Shown: positions 20,768 through 29,025, counted from the first letter of the stretch. The stretch: DNA of 40,059 nt from Candidatus Nitrotoga sp. 1052 (GCF_927312905.1 NZ_CAKMHQ010000061.1:1-40059); one strand, 5' to 3'. A program made the numbers and translations. Notes: a model not told the origin generated them from the sequence alone.

Positions 20768-21116
20768 GAAGCCAGCCGATAAGCCGGGTTCTGTCGTGGA
20801 CAGTCATTCCTCTAGGCGTTTCGTTACCTGACGCTCAAGCGACCCACCCGCAGGCGACGCGAGCCACGTCATTACCTGCCTATTTGGTCTTGCTCCAGAT
20901 GGAGTTTACCGTGCCGTCCGTGTTACCACGTCCGCGGTGGGCTCTTACCCCGCCGTTTCACCATCGCCGTTTCCTTGCGGAACTTAGGCAGACTATTCTC
21001 TGTGGCACTCTTCATCACCTCACGGTGTCCGGCCATTAACCGGCATCTTGCTCTATGGAGCCCGGACTTTCCTCCCCGCCCTTGCTTGCGGACGCGGCGA
21101 CTGTCTAGCCAGCTTC
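20768..21116 (-). ncRNA. rnpB: RNase P RNA (class A)
   Basis: This is the catalytic RNA of RNase P, which matures tRNA 5' ends. On the minus strand the 5' end begins GAAGCTGGCTAGACAG, followed by the conserved GGGGAGGAAAGTCCGGGCTCC block, GATGGTGAAACGGCGGGGTAAGAGCCCACCGC-type core (split here: GGTGAAACGGCGGGGTAAG), GACGGCACGGTAAACTCC, GGAGCAAGACCAAATAGG, and the 3' block CCACGACAGAACCCGGCTTA. The 5' GAAGC pairs with the 3' GCTTC (helix P1). About 349 nt is usual for type A. Ends are set by P1 and may be off by a few bases. It precedes mraZ on the same strand. Confidence 0.96.
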
Positions 21117-21193
21117 GCGGTAAGTTTACCACGGTATAGAAATTCGTCTCGGGAAATAGACCAGGTGAGCCGTACTGGTTTCAGCAACGCAAA

Positions 21194-21406
21194 TTACAAC
21201 ACGCTGTATTGTATGCTAAATAAATAACTGTTTTGCGGCAAATGCTTTGGATAGTGAGTGAGCATATATCCAAACCGCTTCAAAACCCGTTCGATGAGTC
21301 CGTAATGCTCCGCCTTGGATACATCGAGCGCAACATCAAGTGTTCCTGCCAAGAACGCTTGTACCTGCGCCACCGTTTTGAAATGGTTAATTTTTGATGA
21401 AATCAA
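21194..21406 (-). pseudogene. N-terminal remnant of an integrase/transposase
   Basis: The segment reading FKTVAQVQAFLAGTLDVALDV and IERVLKRFGY resembles, from memory, the N-terminus of a family of DDE integrases that begin with 'QVRAFLDGT...ERTLVRFGY' and then continue with a DKG...RYL stretch. Here the likeness stops after RFGY (near 21264) and the frame ends 23 residues later, so most of the protein, including the catalytic domain, is missing. There is no ATG start and only a TTG near 21406. It is best read as a broken mobile-element gene inserted upstream of rnpB. Confidence 0.45.
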
Positions 21407-21626
21407 ATAAAAATTTAATATAAAATGTTAAAAACCAATCTTGAACTACTCATGCCACAATGTTCTTACTGTTATTACAAAATAATTGTTTGATCCAAAA
21501 AAATTTTTGAGCAAACAATGAAGTTGGAATTATGAAAGATAAAAAATGAAGGGTGGCAAACTGTAAATTGGCCAGAACCTTTTGCCCCGAAACAAAGAAC
21601 TCATATTGCACTATCCAGGAGAAACC

Positions 21627-22034
21627 ATGAATTCAGTAAACTTTTATGTCAACGCTTGGTTTGCCCAAGGCGTATCCTATGACAATCTTAAAAAATACGA
21701 GGAGGCAATTGAGGCATATCGGCAAGCACTGCGTCTTCAACCAGACTATGCCGATGCTTGGTATAACTTGGGCATCACTTACGGCAATCTGAAAAAATAC
21801 GGTCTGGCGATTCTGGCATATGAGGAAGCGGTGCGTATTGAGCCAGAGAAAGCCAGTGCTTGGTTTAACCTGGGCGTAGCTTATTATTTTCAAGACAAGC
21901 GGGAAAAGGTGCGGGAAATTTACCAGACTTTGCGCAAGCTTGATTTGGCTATGGCGGATGAGTATTCGAACGCTGTATTTACTGAATTCAAGATAAATCC
22001 TGGTTCACATTACAGTCCACCGCCTGACATTTGA
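21627..22034 (+). CDS. TPR-repeat protein, 135 aa
   Basis: This small protein consists mainly of tetratricopeptide repeats: NAWFAQGVSYDNLKKYEEAI..., DAWYNLGITYGNLKKYGLAI... and SAWFNLGVAYYFQDKREKVR..., each about 34 residues with the usual W, G, Y/A and P positions. Such repeats mediate protein-protein contacts. The ATG at 21627 has an AGGAG site six bases upstream, which favours it over earlier in-frame starts. There is no signal peptide. It sits alone beside an integrase remnant in AT-rich DNA and may be a shortened copy of a longer TPR protein. Partner and role are unknown. Confidence 0.75.
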   Translation: MNSVNFYVNAWFAQGVSYDNLKKYEEAIEAYRQALRLQPDYADAWYNLGITYGNLKKYGLAILAYEEAVRIEPEKASAWFNLGVAYYFQDKREKVREIYQTLRKLDLAMADEYSNAVFTEFKINPGSHYSPPPDI

Positions 22035-22110
22035 ATATGCTGTACCAACACTTTGTGGGGATACCATTCTCCGCATCGTTGCAGTACCAATAGGCAATCT
22101 GTTAAAAAAG

Positions 22111-22839
22111 CTAACTGCCCAGATAGGCGCGGCGCACCACAGCGCTTCCCAGAAGATTGACAGCGCTGTCGGATAATGTAATCAGCCCGCTTTCCAGCAC
22201 ATAGCCGCGGTGCGCCACTTCGAGGGCAAGCTTGGCGTTTTGTTCAACCAGCAGAATTGAAACGCCCTGAGCGGAAATGTTGCGGATGGTTTCAAAAATT
22301 TTGACCACCATCATCGGTGCCAGTCCCATGCTGGGTTCATCCAGCATCAATAGTTTGGGGCGGCTCATCAACGCGCGCCCCAGCGCCATCATCTGTTGTT
22401 CGCCGCCGGACAACGTGCCGGCCAGTTGCATATGGCGCTCGGCCAAGCGCGGAAACAACTGGTAGACGTGCTGCATATCCTGCGCAATGGAGGATTTGTC
22501 GTTGCGGCAATATGCACCCATCTGCAAATTTTCTTCCACCGTTAGCCGCGCGAATACGCCACGTCCCTCAGGCACTAATACTAATCCTTCTTGTATAAGT
22601 TGATGTGCGGCATGGTGTTGCAAAGATATGCCGCGGTAATGTATTTTGCCTGCAGATGGTTGTAGCAAGCCGGCTAACGCCTTAAGCGTTGTGGTCTTAC
22701 CGGCGCCGTTGCTACCGATGAGTGCGACCAGTTCGCCCGGTGCTACGTCGAGATCTATGCCTTTTAGTGCCTGGATGCCGCCGTAAGCTACTTTCAGATC
22801 GCGTACCTGCAGCAGTGATCTTGATTTAGATGCAATCAT
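22111..22839 (-). CDS. livF: branched-chain amino-acid ABC transporter ATPase LivF
   Basis: LivF is one of the two ATPases that drive the high-affinity branched-chain amino-acid importer. The 242-residue protein has the Walker A motif GSNGAGKTTT (about 43-52), the ABC signature LSGGEQQMM (about 143-151), and Walker B LLMLDEPSMGL just after it, followed by a conserved switch histidine region that is less clear here. It is the last gene of the liv operon, 37 bp after livG. The substrate could be other than Leu/Ile/Val, since HAAT transporters also carry urea or amides; no urease or amidase gene is in view. Confidence 0.93.
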   Translation of the reverse strand: MIASKSRSLLQVRDLKVAYGGIQALKGIDLDVAPGELVALIGSNGAGKTTTLKALAGLLQPSAGKIHYRGISLQHHAAHQLIQEGLVLVPEGRGVFARLTVEENLQMGAYCRNDKSSIAQDMQHVYQLFPRLAERHMQLAGTLSGGEQQMMALGRALMSRPKLLMLDEPSMGLAPMMVVKIFETIRNISAQGVSILLVEQNAKLALEVAHRGYVLESGLITLSDSAVNLLGSAVVRRAYLGS

Positions 22840-22876
22840 GGTTTCGTTATGCTAACAATATGCAGCGTCTATTTTA

Positions 22877-23695
22877 TTATGATTGGATTCCTGCCTGCGC
22901 GGGAATAATGGGTTCTGTTCCCAAATAAGCCGTGATCACTGCCGGATTGCATCGAATTTTTTCCGGCACGTCCTCGGCGATTTTTTTGCCGTAATCGAGA
23001 ACTGCCACGCGGTCGCACAGGCCAAGAATAAATTTTACATCATGCTCGATGAGCAGCACTGTAATGCCGCTAGCGCGTATGGATAGTAATAATTCCTTCA
23101 GGCTTTCAGTTTCGGTAGCATTCATGCCTGCCGCTGGTTCATCTAGCGCAAGCAATTTTGGATCAGTAGCCAGCGCACGGGCAATCTCCAGCCTACGTTG
23201 TTCGCCGTAGGATAGATTTTTGGCCAAAGTTTGGTGCGGGCGGTTTATTCCTACATAGCTCAGTAAGGCACGTGCATGCTGCACGATTGCATGTTCTTCG
23301 GCGCGTGCTGTAGCGTTGCGAGTCAATGCGCCCCAGATGCCGCTGCTGGTACGCAGGTGACGACCGACCATGACGTTTTCTAGTGCTGTCATATTTGCGA
23401 ACAAGCGGATGTTCTGGAAGGTGCGCGCAATTCCTGCTTGCGCTAACACATGCGGTTTGCAGCGGCCGCTATACTCAGTGTTGTTAAACGTGAAACGCCC
23501 ACTATCCGCCTGATACAGTCCAGTCAAAATGTTGAAGAGTGTCGTTTTACCCGCACCATTTGGGCCGATCAAGCCATAGATATCACCACGCCGAATGTGT
23601 AGCGAAATATCGCTCAGCGCAGATAGGCCACCGAAGCGTTTGGCTACATGGGACAGTTCGAGTAAATTGACGTCGAATTCAATGGGTGTTGTCAT
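22877..23695 (-). CDS. livG: branched-chain amino-acid ABC transporter ATPase LivG
   Basis: LivG is the second ATPase of the HAAT importer. I use the ATG at 23695 (272 residues) rather than a TTG two codons upstream. Walker A is GPNGAGKTTLFN, the ABC signature is LSYGEQRRLEIARAL and Walker B is LLALDEPAAGMN, with the switch histidine in LLIEHDVKF. The normal protein would end near AVITAYLGTE; the last eleven residues, PIIPAQAGIQS, are encoded by a palindromic repeat (22882-22912) that also supplies the stop region. This is a repeat-derived C-terminal extension. Confidence 0.94.
   Translation of the reverse strand: MTTPIEFDVNLLELSHVAKRFGGLSALSDISLHIRRGDIYGLIGPNGAGKTTLFNILTGLYQADSGRFTFNNTEYSGRCKPHVLAQAGIARTFQNIRLFANMTALENVMVGRHLRTSSGIWGALTRNATARAEEHAIVQHARALLSYVGINRPHQTLAKNLSYGEQRRLEIARALATDPKLLALDEPAAGMNATETESLKELLLSIRASGITVLLIEHDVKFILGLCDRVAVLDYGKKIAEDVPEKIRCNPAVITAYLGTEPIIPAQAGIQS
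22882..22912. repeat. IPAQAGIQ-type palindromic repeat in the livG 3' end
   Basis: On the minus strand ATTCCCGCGCAGGCAGGAAT is a near-palindrome (GGGAAT/ATTCCC-type arms) flanked by CCCATT and CCAATC. When read in this frame it gives the peptide IIPAQAGIQ, a tag I know from many proteobacterial proteins whose genes end in this kind of dispersed repeat, which resembles Neisseria dRS3-like elements. It lies in the livG-livF junction. I see only this copy in the window. Confidence 0.6.
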
Positions 23696-23709
23696 GCACA
23701 AGTATCCTG

Positions 23710-24810
23710 TTACAGCTGAGCTGTATCATTTTCGGCAACCAGTTCGCGTCGGCGTTGGTTAGAGGGCCACAATCCGGAAGGTCGCCATAGCATGACCGTG
23801 ATCAACGCTAGTCCGAATAACAACATGCGCAAGCTTTCCGGGTCGATAAGCGTCTTGCCGAACAGTAGTTGTTGTGCCGGCCCTGAACCGTGGCGCAAAG
23901 CTTCGGGCAATACTACTAGCAGGATGCCTCCTAACAGCACGCCGTTGATGTTGCCCATGCCACCTAGTACTACCATGCATAACACTGTGATGGATTCAGT
24001 TAGACTAAAACTTTCCGGGCTGACAAAACCTTGGAAACCAGCAAACAAGCCACCCGCCAAACCGCCGAAAGTTGCCCCCATGGCAAATGCCAGAAGTTTG
24101 ATATTGCGAGTATTGATACCCATCGCTTCAGCTGCCACTTCGTCTTCGCGAATTGCCATCCAAGCGCGACCGATGCGTGAATCTTCCAAGCGCAGTGAAA
24201 TAAAAATTACCAGTAATGTGAAGAGAAGGAACAGGTAGTAATGCAGATGCACAGAGGGAAAAGTGAGGCCGAACAACTCGTGCGTGTTGCCTAATGAGAA
24301 TTCGCCGAAACGGATGGGATCTATCATGCTGATGCCTTGCGGGCCATTGGTGATGTTAATCGGCGCGTTCAGGTTGTTGAGGAAGATGCGAATGATTTCG
24401 CCAAATCCCAAGGTGACGATGGCAAGGTAGTCGCCGCGCAGGCGCAAAGTTGGCGCTCCCAGCAGCACGCCGAATATACAGGCCAGCAGTGCGCCCAGCG
24501 GCAGGACAACCCAAAATGGCAAATGCAAGCCTAATTGAGGCGAGCCGAGCAAGGCATAGCAATATGCGCCCACAGCAAAGAAGGCGATGTAACCAAGGTC
24601 GAGCAGGCCGGCATAACCGACTACGATATTCAACCCCAGCGCCAGCATGATGTATAGCAATGCGAAATCCATGATGCGTACCCAACCGCGCCCGAACAGT
24701 GCATCGGTAAAAAAGGGTAACGCCAGCAGCACAATGGCGAGCACGACAAACGCAATCCACGCGCCGCGCCTGTCCTTAGATGATAGATGTTTAAGCACGT
24801 TCCGCAACAC
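23710..24810 (-). CDS. livM: branched-chain amino-acid ABC transporter permease LivM
   Basis: LivM is one of two permease subunits of the HAAT importer. The 366-residue protein has about ten hydrophobic helices and the family motifs GYAGLLDLGYIAFFAVGAY (about 65-83), GAPTLRLRGDYLAIVTLGFGEI (about 119-140) and AFAMGATFGGLAGGLFAG. The start is GTG at 24810 with an AGGAG site very close upstream, or the next codon TTG, which has better spacing. It overlaps livH by 20 nt, so the two permeases are coupled. Confidence 0.94.
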   Translation of the reverse strand: MLRNVLKHLSSKDRRGAWIAFVVLAIVLLALPFFTDALFGRGWVRIMDFALLYIMLALGLNIVVGYAGLLDLGYIAFFAVGAYCYALLGSPQLGLHLPFWVVLPLGALLACIFGVLLGAPTLRLRGDYLAIVTLGFGEIIRIFLNNLNAPINITNGPQGISMIDPIRFGEFSLGNTHELFGLTFPSVHLHYYLFLLFTLLVIFISLRLEDSRIGRAWMAIREDEVAAEAMGINTRNIKLLAFAMGATFGGLAGGLFAGFQGFVSPESFSLTESITVLCMVVLGGMGNINGVLLGGILLVVLPEALRHGSGPAQQLLFGKTLIDPESLRMLLFGLALITVMLWRPSGLWPSNQRRRELVAENDTAQL

Positions 24811-25714
24811 GCTCTCCTAACAAGCCGGATGGACGGAAGATCAGTACGGAAATCAGCACAAAGAAGGCAAATACATCTTGATAATGACTACCGAAAAAGC
24901 CACCACTGAGATCACCAATATAACCAGCTCCTAAACTTTCAATTAACCCCAGCAGCAGACCGCCCACCATGGCCCCGCGCATGTTGCCGATGCCGCCTAG
25001 CACAGCGGCAGTGAATGCTTTGAGCCCCAGAATGGAACCCATGTAATAGTGTACGATGCCGTAGTTCGCACTGACCATGATACCTGCCACTGCGGCCAGC
25101 GCGGAACCCAGCATGAAAGTAATAGCAATCACACCGTTGATATTCACCCCCATCAGAACGGCAGCGGAGGGATTCTCCGCTACGGCGCGCATTGCGCGGC
25201 CAAGGCGAGTGCGATGCATCAACAGCAGCAGGCCCCCCATCATTCCCAGCGCTACGAATACAATAAGAAGCTGCACTTCTGTAATGATTGCACCAGACAG
25301 CATATGCGAGTTGTTTGGCAGTAAAGACGGAAAAGCATGGTATTCGCGCCCCCAGAACATCATCGCCAGATTTTGCAGCACAATGGACACGCCAATCGCA
25401 GTGATTAACGGGGCCAGACGTGGGGCGTTGCGCAATGGACGGTAGGCGATGCGCTCGATGCCATAACCTAACGTCATGCATACCACAATCGAAATTATCA
25501 GGCTGATCAGTAATATCAGCAGCGGCGGCAAGCCAGAACCGATGAGTAACTGGATCACTGACATCGCCACCATTGCCCCTACCATCACCACTTCGCCATG
25601 TGCGAAATTAATCAGACCTAGAATGCCGTACACCATGGTGTAACCCAAAGCAACCATGGCATACACGCTGCCTTGCACGAAGCCGTTGACGATTTGTTGT
25701 AGCAATGTGTCCAA
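24791..25714 (-). CDS. livH: branched-chain amino-acid ABC transporter permease LivH
   Basis: LivH is the partner permease of LivM. The 307-residue protein has the family start region LQQIVNGFVQGSVYAMVALGYTMVYGILGLINFAHGEV, about eight hydrophobic helices, and the conserved GLKAFTAAVLGGIGNMRGAMVGG segment near 225-247. The start is TTG at 25714 with only a weak GAG upstream; no ATG lies close enough to give the conserved N-terminus. The 62-bp gap to livK holds a hairpin with a T-run, so livH and the genes after it are probably transcribed less than livK. Confidence 0.94.
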   Translation of the reverse strand: MDTLLQQIVNGFVQGSVYAMVALGYTMVYGILGLINFAHGEVVMVGAMVAMSVIQLLIGSGLPPLLILLISLIISIVVCMTLGYGIERIAYRPLRNAPRLAPLITAIGVSIVLQNLAMMFWGREYHAFPSLLPNNSHMLSGAIITEVQLLIVFVALGMMGGLLLLMHRTRLGRAMRAVAENPSAAVLMGVNINGVIAITFMLGSALAAVAGIMVSANYGIVHYYMGSILGLKAFTAAVLGGIGNMRGAMVGGLLLGLIESLGAGYIGDLSGGFFGSHYQDVFAFFVLISVLIFRPSGLLGERVAERA

Positions 25715-25726
25715 AGGTTACTCACA

Positions 25727-25752
25727 AACAAAAAACGACACGCAAAGTGTCG
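25727..25752 (-). terminator. intrinsic hairpin between livK and livH
   Basis: On the minus strand CGACAC (25752-25747) and GTGTCG (25741-25736) form a perfect 6-bp stem with loop TTTGC, followed by TTTTT TGTTTG. This is a good Rho-independent terminator shape located between the binding-protein gene and the permease gene. Partial termination here would give more binding protein than membrane complex, a common pattern for ABC importers. Confidence 0.6.
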
Positions 25753-25776
25753 CTTTATTTTTCAATCCAATCTTTA

Positions 25777-26958
25777 TCAATGCGCGGATATCGCGGTATT
25801 CCCGCCTATGGTTTGCAGCGGCTGCCACTTGCCTTGCTGTACTTGGTACAGTGTTACTGCGCCGCCTTTAATGTCGCCTTTTTCGTCGAAGGCGATGTTC
25901 GCGGTCACGCCACTATGGGTAATCTTGGCGAGTTCGGGCAGGTATTTCGCTGGATCGGCTGAAGCGGCTTTCTGCATCGCGGCGATCATCACGTTTACCG
26001 CATCATAACAATAGGGTGCATACAGCTGAATGGGTTGCTTATATTTTGCTTCATAGCGTTGGGAGAAGTCTTTGCCGCCGGGCATCTGTACCAGTGGCAC
26101 GCCAGGCAGCGAAGCATAAACTCCATCGGCGGCATCGCCAGCCAGATCAAGCAATTTTGGCGTGTAACCGCCATCGCCCATTACAAATTTAACATTTAAA
26201 CCAAGCGCCTTGATCTGCTTGGCCATTGGTACGCCTTGTGGATCCATGCCGCCAAAAAATAGCAAATCGGGGTGCTTGCCCTTGATGGAGGTCAGCACTG
26301 CAGTGAAGTCAACCGCTTTGTCAGTGGTGTATTCGCGTGCTACGATTTGTGCTCCGTTGGTTTGTACAGATTTGATGAATTCGTCGGCCAGTCCTTGGCC
26401 ATAGGCAGAGCGATCGTCTATAACTGCAATTTTTTTTGCATTCAGGGTATTTGCTGCGAATTCGCCCAGTGCCTTGCCTTGCTGCCCATCGTTGGACATC
26501 ACGCGGAAGGCGGTCTTAAGGCCTTGGGCGGTGTAACTCACCGCTGTTGCGGAAGGGGAAATCTGGGGGATGCCGTTATCGCTGTAGATCCTGGAAGCCG
26601 GAATAGAGGTGCCGGAATTGAGATGGCCGATCACGCCATTCACTTTTGCGTCTACCAGCTTTTGTGCCACGATAGTAGCAGTTTTCGGGTCCGCTTGATC
26701 ATCCTCGCTGATTAGTTCAAAACGTGCCTTACGTCCGCCAATGATGACCCCTCTGGTGTTGGCGTCTTCTATCGCCATGCGTGTACCGTTCTCATTATCC
26801 TTGCCGATATGAGCTTGCGGCCCGGTGAGTGGGGCAGCGGCACCGATCTTCACCACTAGTTCATCAATGCCGCTGGTAGCAAGTATTTTTGATTCGCCGC
26901 AAGCCGCGAGGATGGCAATGGACAGGGCGAGGAGCAGTGATGACTGGTTATGCGGCAT
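25777..26958 (-). CDS. livK: branched-chain amino-acid ABC transporter binding protein (lipoprotein)
   Basis: The periplasmic binding subunit of the HAAT importer. The 393-residue protein has an N-terminal signal with a lipobox ending LAAC (Cys20), so it is probably a membrane-anchored lipoprotein rather than the freely soluble LivK of E. coli. The mature part has the Leu/Ile/Val-binding fold: VKIGAAAPLTGPQAHIGKDNENG near 36-58 and the segment DDRSAYGQGLADEF near 179-192. It is the first gene of the operon. No Shine-Dalgarno sequence precedes the ATG; the leader is instead pyrimidine-rich (TTCTCCTCC). Confidence 0.9.
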   Translation of the reverse strand: MPHNQSSLLLALSIAILAACGESKILATSGIDELVVKIGAAAPLTGPQAHIGKDNENGTRMAIEDANTRGVIIGGRKARFELISEDDQADPKTATIVAQKLVDAKVNGVIGHLNSGTSIPASRIYSDNGIPQISPSATAVSYTAQGLKTAFRVMSNDGQQGKALGEFAANTLNAKKIAVIDDRSAYGQGLADEFIKSVQTNGAQIVAREYTTDKAVDFTAVLTSIKGKHPDLLFFGGMDPQGVPMAKQIKALGLNVKFVMGDGGYTPKLLDLAGDAADGVYASLPGVPLVQMPGGKDFSQRYEAKYKQPIQLYAPYCYDAVNVMIAAMQKAASADPAKYLPELAKITHSGVTANIAFDEKGDIKGGAVTLYQVQQGKWQPLQTIGGNTAISAH

Positions 26959-26991
26959 GATGGGTTCGGAGGAGAATAAGTTATCGAATGA

Positions 26992-27021
26992 ATTATGTTT
27001 GGCATGCTACATGCTTGTCAA
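26992..27021 (-). promoter_or_regulatory. liv operon promoter with internal inverted repeat
   Basis: On the minus strand a perfect TTGACA (27021-27016) and CATAAT (26997-26992) are separated by 18 bp. The predicted start is near 26985, leaving about 27 nt of leader before livK. The spacer contains the inverted repeat GCATG-N3-CATGC (27002-27014), a possible operator. Promoter elements are seen directly; the operator role is inferred. Confidence 0.55.
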
Positions 27022-27413
27022 TTTTGCATATTCCGAACTGTGATGGAACGTAATAATGTAACCAGTGTACGTTGACTATATTATTTTTATTAAAATAATA
27101 ATTTGATTGCTCGCAGCAATACTTATTTAGCCATCTTCTATACTTTCTGGATGCATTTATCTGTGCGTAGTCAATTATTTTTTGTCAATTGAGTGTCAGT
27201 CGGAACACGAAGATCATCAAACTTTAAAACGCAAGAAGATACCGCATTTAACATAATATGCATTGCATGGTCATGCGTGTCAATTTGTTACATGTCAGGA
27301 ATTGCAACAGAAGTGCCAATGAATTAAAGCCAGCGTAAACTGGCTTTAAGGTTTGTTCTGTTTGCAAACTTTGACACCATTCATTAAGCAATCGATTGAA
27401 TTGTTGTGCAGAA
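27022..27413. other. AT-rich spacer upstream of the liv promoter
   Basis: About 390 bases between the liv promoter and the hairpin that follows the cytochrome gene. There is no credible open frame. The only structure I see is a perfect 10-bp inverted repeat at 27324-27349, listed separately. Confidence 0.4.
27324..27349 (-). terminator. second hairpin downstream of the cytochrome gene
   Basis: TTAAAGCCAG and CTGGCTTTAA form a perfect 10-bp stem around a 6-nt loop (CGTAAA). It lies about 65 bp beyond the stronger hairpin at 27414-27443, so it may be a backup terminator for the cytochrome c transcript on the minus strand. The T-run is poor on both strands. Confidence 0.35.
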
Positions 27414-27443
27414 AGCAGAAGTCGGCTGACGCCGACTTCTGCT
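27414..27443 (-). terminator. intrinsic terminator of the cytochrome c gene
   Basis: A perfect 13-bp stem, AGCAGAAGTCGGC with its complement, closes a 4-nt loop about 20 nt after the stop codon of the cytochrome gene. On the minus strand it is followed by TTTC. The long GC-containing stem makes it a good terminator despite the short T-run. Confidence 0.65.
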
Positions 27444-27463
27444 AAGAGAAATTAGCCCCTTGA

Positions 27464-27856
27464 TTACTTCGCCAGATCCAGCACGAAATGAACCAGTGTT
27501 TTGATGTCCTCATCTTTTACTTTAGGAGAATTGGCAGTCATTGGTACGGTACCCCAGTTGCCAGTACCACCCTTGGATACTTTCATGATCAGGCCTTCTT
27601 CCAATGACATTTTCTTGGCGCCAGCAGTAGCACTGCCAGTTGGTGAAAACGCATATTCTTTAACGCCCTTATACTTCTTGGAAACATCCATCCAAGCGGG
27701 GCCGACCAATTTTGTATCAATTTTGTGGCAAGCAGTACAGCCGCTTTTCTTGGCCAATTCCGGCATCTCAGTTGTTGCTAAAACGCTACCTGCTGCCATT
27801 AGGCCTGCTGCTGCAATCATGCTAACGATGATAGATTTCATTTTCTTAAGCTCCAT
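27464..27856 (-). CDS. periplasmic monohaem class I cytochrome c (c551/c552-like)
   Basis: A small soluble electron carrier. The 130-residue precursor has a signal peptide (about 6-27, ending SVLA) and one haem-binding motif CTACH at 40-44; Met106 in TVPMTANSP is the probable sixth ligand. The mature size of about 100 residues fits cytochrome c551/c552. Translation may start at 27856 or at the ATG at 27841, which has a GGAG site nine bases upstream; both keep the signal peptide. It is transcribed away from lgt and the ACIII operon nearby, and is a plausible acceptor for electrons from that complex, which is inference from proximity and type. Confidence 0.9.
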   Translation of the reverse strand: MELKKMKSIIVSMIAAAGLMAAGSVLATTEMPELAKKSGCTACHKIDTKLVGPAWMDVSKKYKGVKEYAFSPTGSATAGAKKMSLEEGLIMKVSKGGTGNWGTVPMTANSPKVKDEDIKTLVHFVLDLAK

Positions 27857-28094
27857 TATTAAGTTTTCCTTCGATTAAACTATTAGACATTGCTGCCCAT
27901 GCCATTTTAACTAACTCTATCTTGTTTGCAAACTGTAAGGCACTAGACAGTGTTGACAATAACGCATATCTCTAACTGGTCGTTGACAAAGCCTGCTTCA
28001 GCGTAGCAAATTTCATTTGCAGCGTGCCAGAATAGGCGCGTAATTAAATCACGTATAATAATTGTCTTAAAAATATCATTGATACACGCTCAGT

Positions 28095-28892
28095 ATGCTC
28101 ATTCATCCCCAGTTTGATCCCGTGGCCATTCACCTTGGCCCCTTTGCAGTACACTGGTACGGATTGATGTATTTAGTTGCCTTTATGCTATTTCTATGGC
28201 TGGGAAAATTGCGCATTCGCACGCTCAATCGCCCTGGATGGGATGACAAAATGATGGATGACCTTCTATTTTACGGCATTCTTGGTGTCGTACTGGGTGG
28301 GAGGCTGGGTGAGGTGCTGTTTTACAACCCTAGTTACTATGTGTCTCGCCCGCTTGAAATTCTCGCGGTGTGGCAGGGTGGTATGTCATTTCATGGTGGT
28401 TTTCTCGGCGTACTTGTGGCGATGGCACTTTTTGCACGTCAGCACAAATTGCCCTGGCTGCAATTGATGGACTTTATTGCCCCCCTGGTGCCGCTGGGGC
28501 TGGGCGCAGGACGCATCGGCAATTTTATTAATGCTGAATTATGGGGGCGGCCTACAAATGTGGCTTGGGGGATGGTATTCCCTAATGTGGATGATGTGCC
28601 GCGCCACCCTTCTCAGCTTTATGAATTTGCACTGGAAGGCTTGGTCCTGTTTGCGCTTATGTGGCTATATTCGCGCAAGCCGCGTCCAGTAGGTGCTGTA
28701 TCTGGTTTGTTCCTCATCGGCTATGGCAGCTTCCGCTTCTTTGTCGAATATACACGTAACCCAGACGACGGCATATTTGGCCTAATGAGTTTTGGTATTA
28801 GCATGGGCCAATGGCTCAGTCTGCCAATGGTGATTGTGGGGCTAGTGTTATTGCTACGGGGACAGCGAAAATCGGCTACAGGGCACCTCTAA
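28095..28892 (+). CDS. lgt: prolipoprotein diacylglyceryl transferase
   Basis: Lgt moves diacylglycerol from phosphatidylglycerol to the lipobox cysteine of prelipoproteins in the inner membrane. The 265-residue protein has about seven membrane helices, the conserved HWYGLMYL near 20-27, the HGG motif with essential His100, and the signature [13 protein letters not shown] (139-151). Both candidate lipoproteins here, LivK and ActB1, would be its substrates. A TATAAT at 28054-28059 suggests a promoter with a weak -35. The last three codons and the stop come from the end of a MITE-like element, so the native C-terminus has been replaced. Confidence 0.95.
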   Translation: MLIHPQFDPVAIHLGPFAVHWYGLMYLVAFMLFLWLGKLRIRTLNRPGWDDKMMDDLLFYGILGVVLGGRLGEVLFYNPSYYVSRPLEILAVWQGGMSFHGGFLGVLVAMALFARQHKLPWLQLMDFIAPLVPLGLGAGRIGNFINAELWGRPTNVAWGMVFPNVDDVPRHPSQLYEFALEGLVLFALMWLYSRKPRPVGAVSGLFLIGYGSFRFFVEYTRNPDDGIFGLMSFGISMGQWLSLPMVIVGLVLLLRGQRKSATGHL

Positions 28893-29021
28893 AAATCAAA
28901 TTTTCGTCACAATACGGCGTTACTCAAAAAAAATTATCGCTTACATATCAACTATATGCAGCGCTAAAATTTTTTACTCGTGCCTTGTCTTGCCTAGAAA
29001 CTTGAATTTTTAGAGGCGCCC
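28881..29021. mobile_element. MITE-like element with TACA target duplication
   Basis: A 141-bp element bounded by inverted repeats GGGCACCTCTAAAAAT (left) and the complement of GGGCGCCTCTAAAAAT (right), one mismatch in 16, and flanked by direct repeats TACA (28877-28880 and 29022-29025). The interior is AT-rich and partly self-complementary (AAATTATCGCT against AGCGCTAAAATTT), so the RNA would fold into a long hairpin. It has no transposase and would need one in trans. The left end provides the lgt stop codon. Confidence 0.75.
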
Positions 29022-29025
29022 TACA

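Noticed and set aside
27953-27988. Two TTGACA hexamers upstream of lgt as promoters
   Set aside because: Neither has a matching -10 hexamer at 16-18 bp; the TATAAT at 28054 is too far from both.
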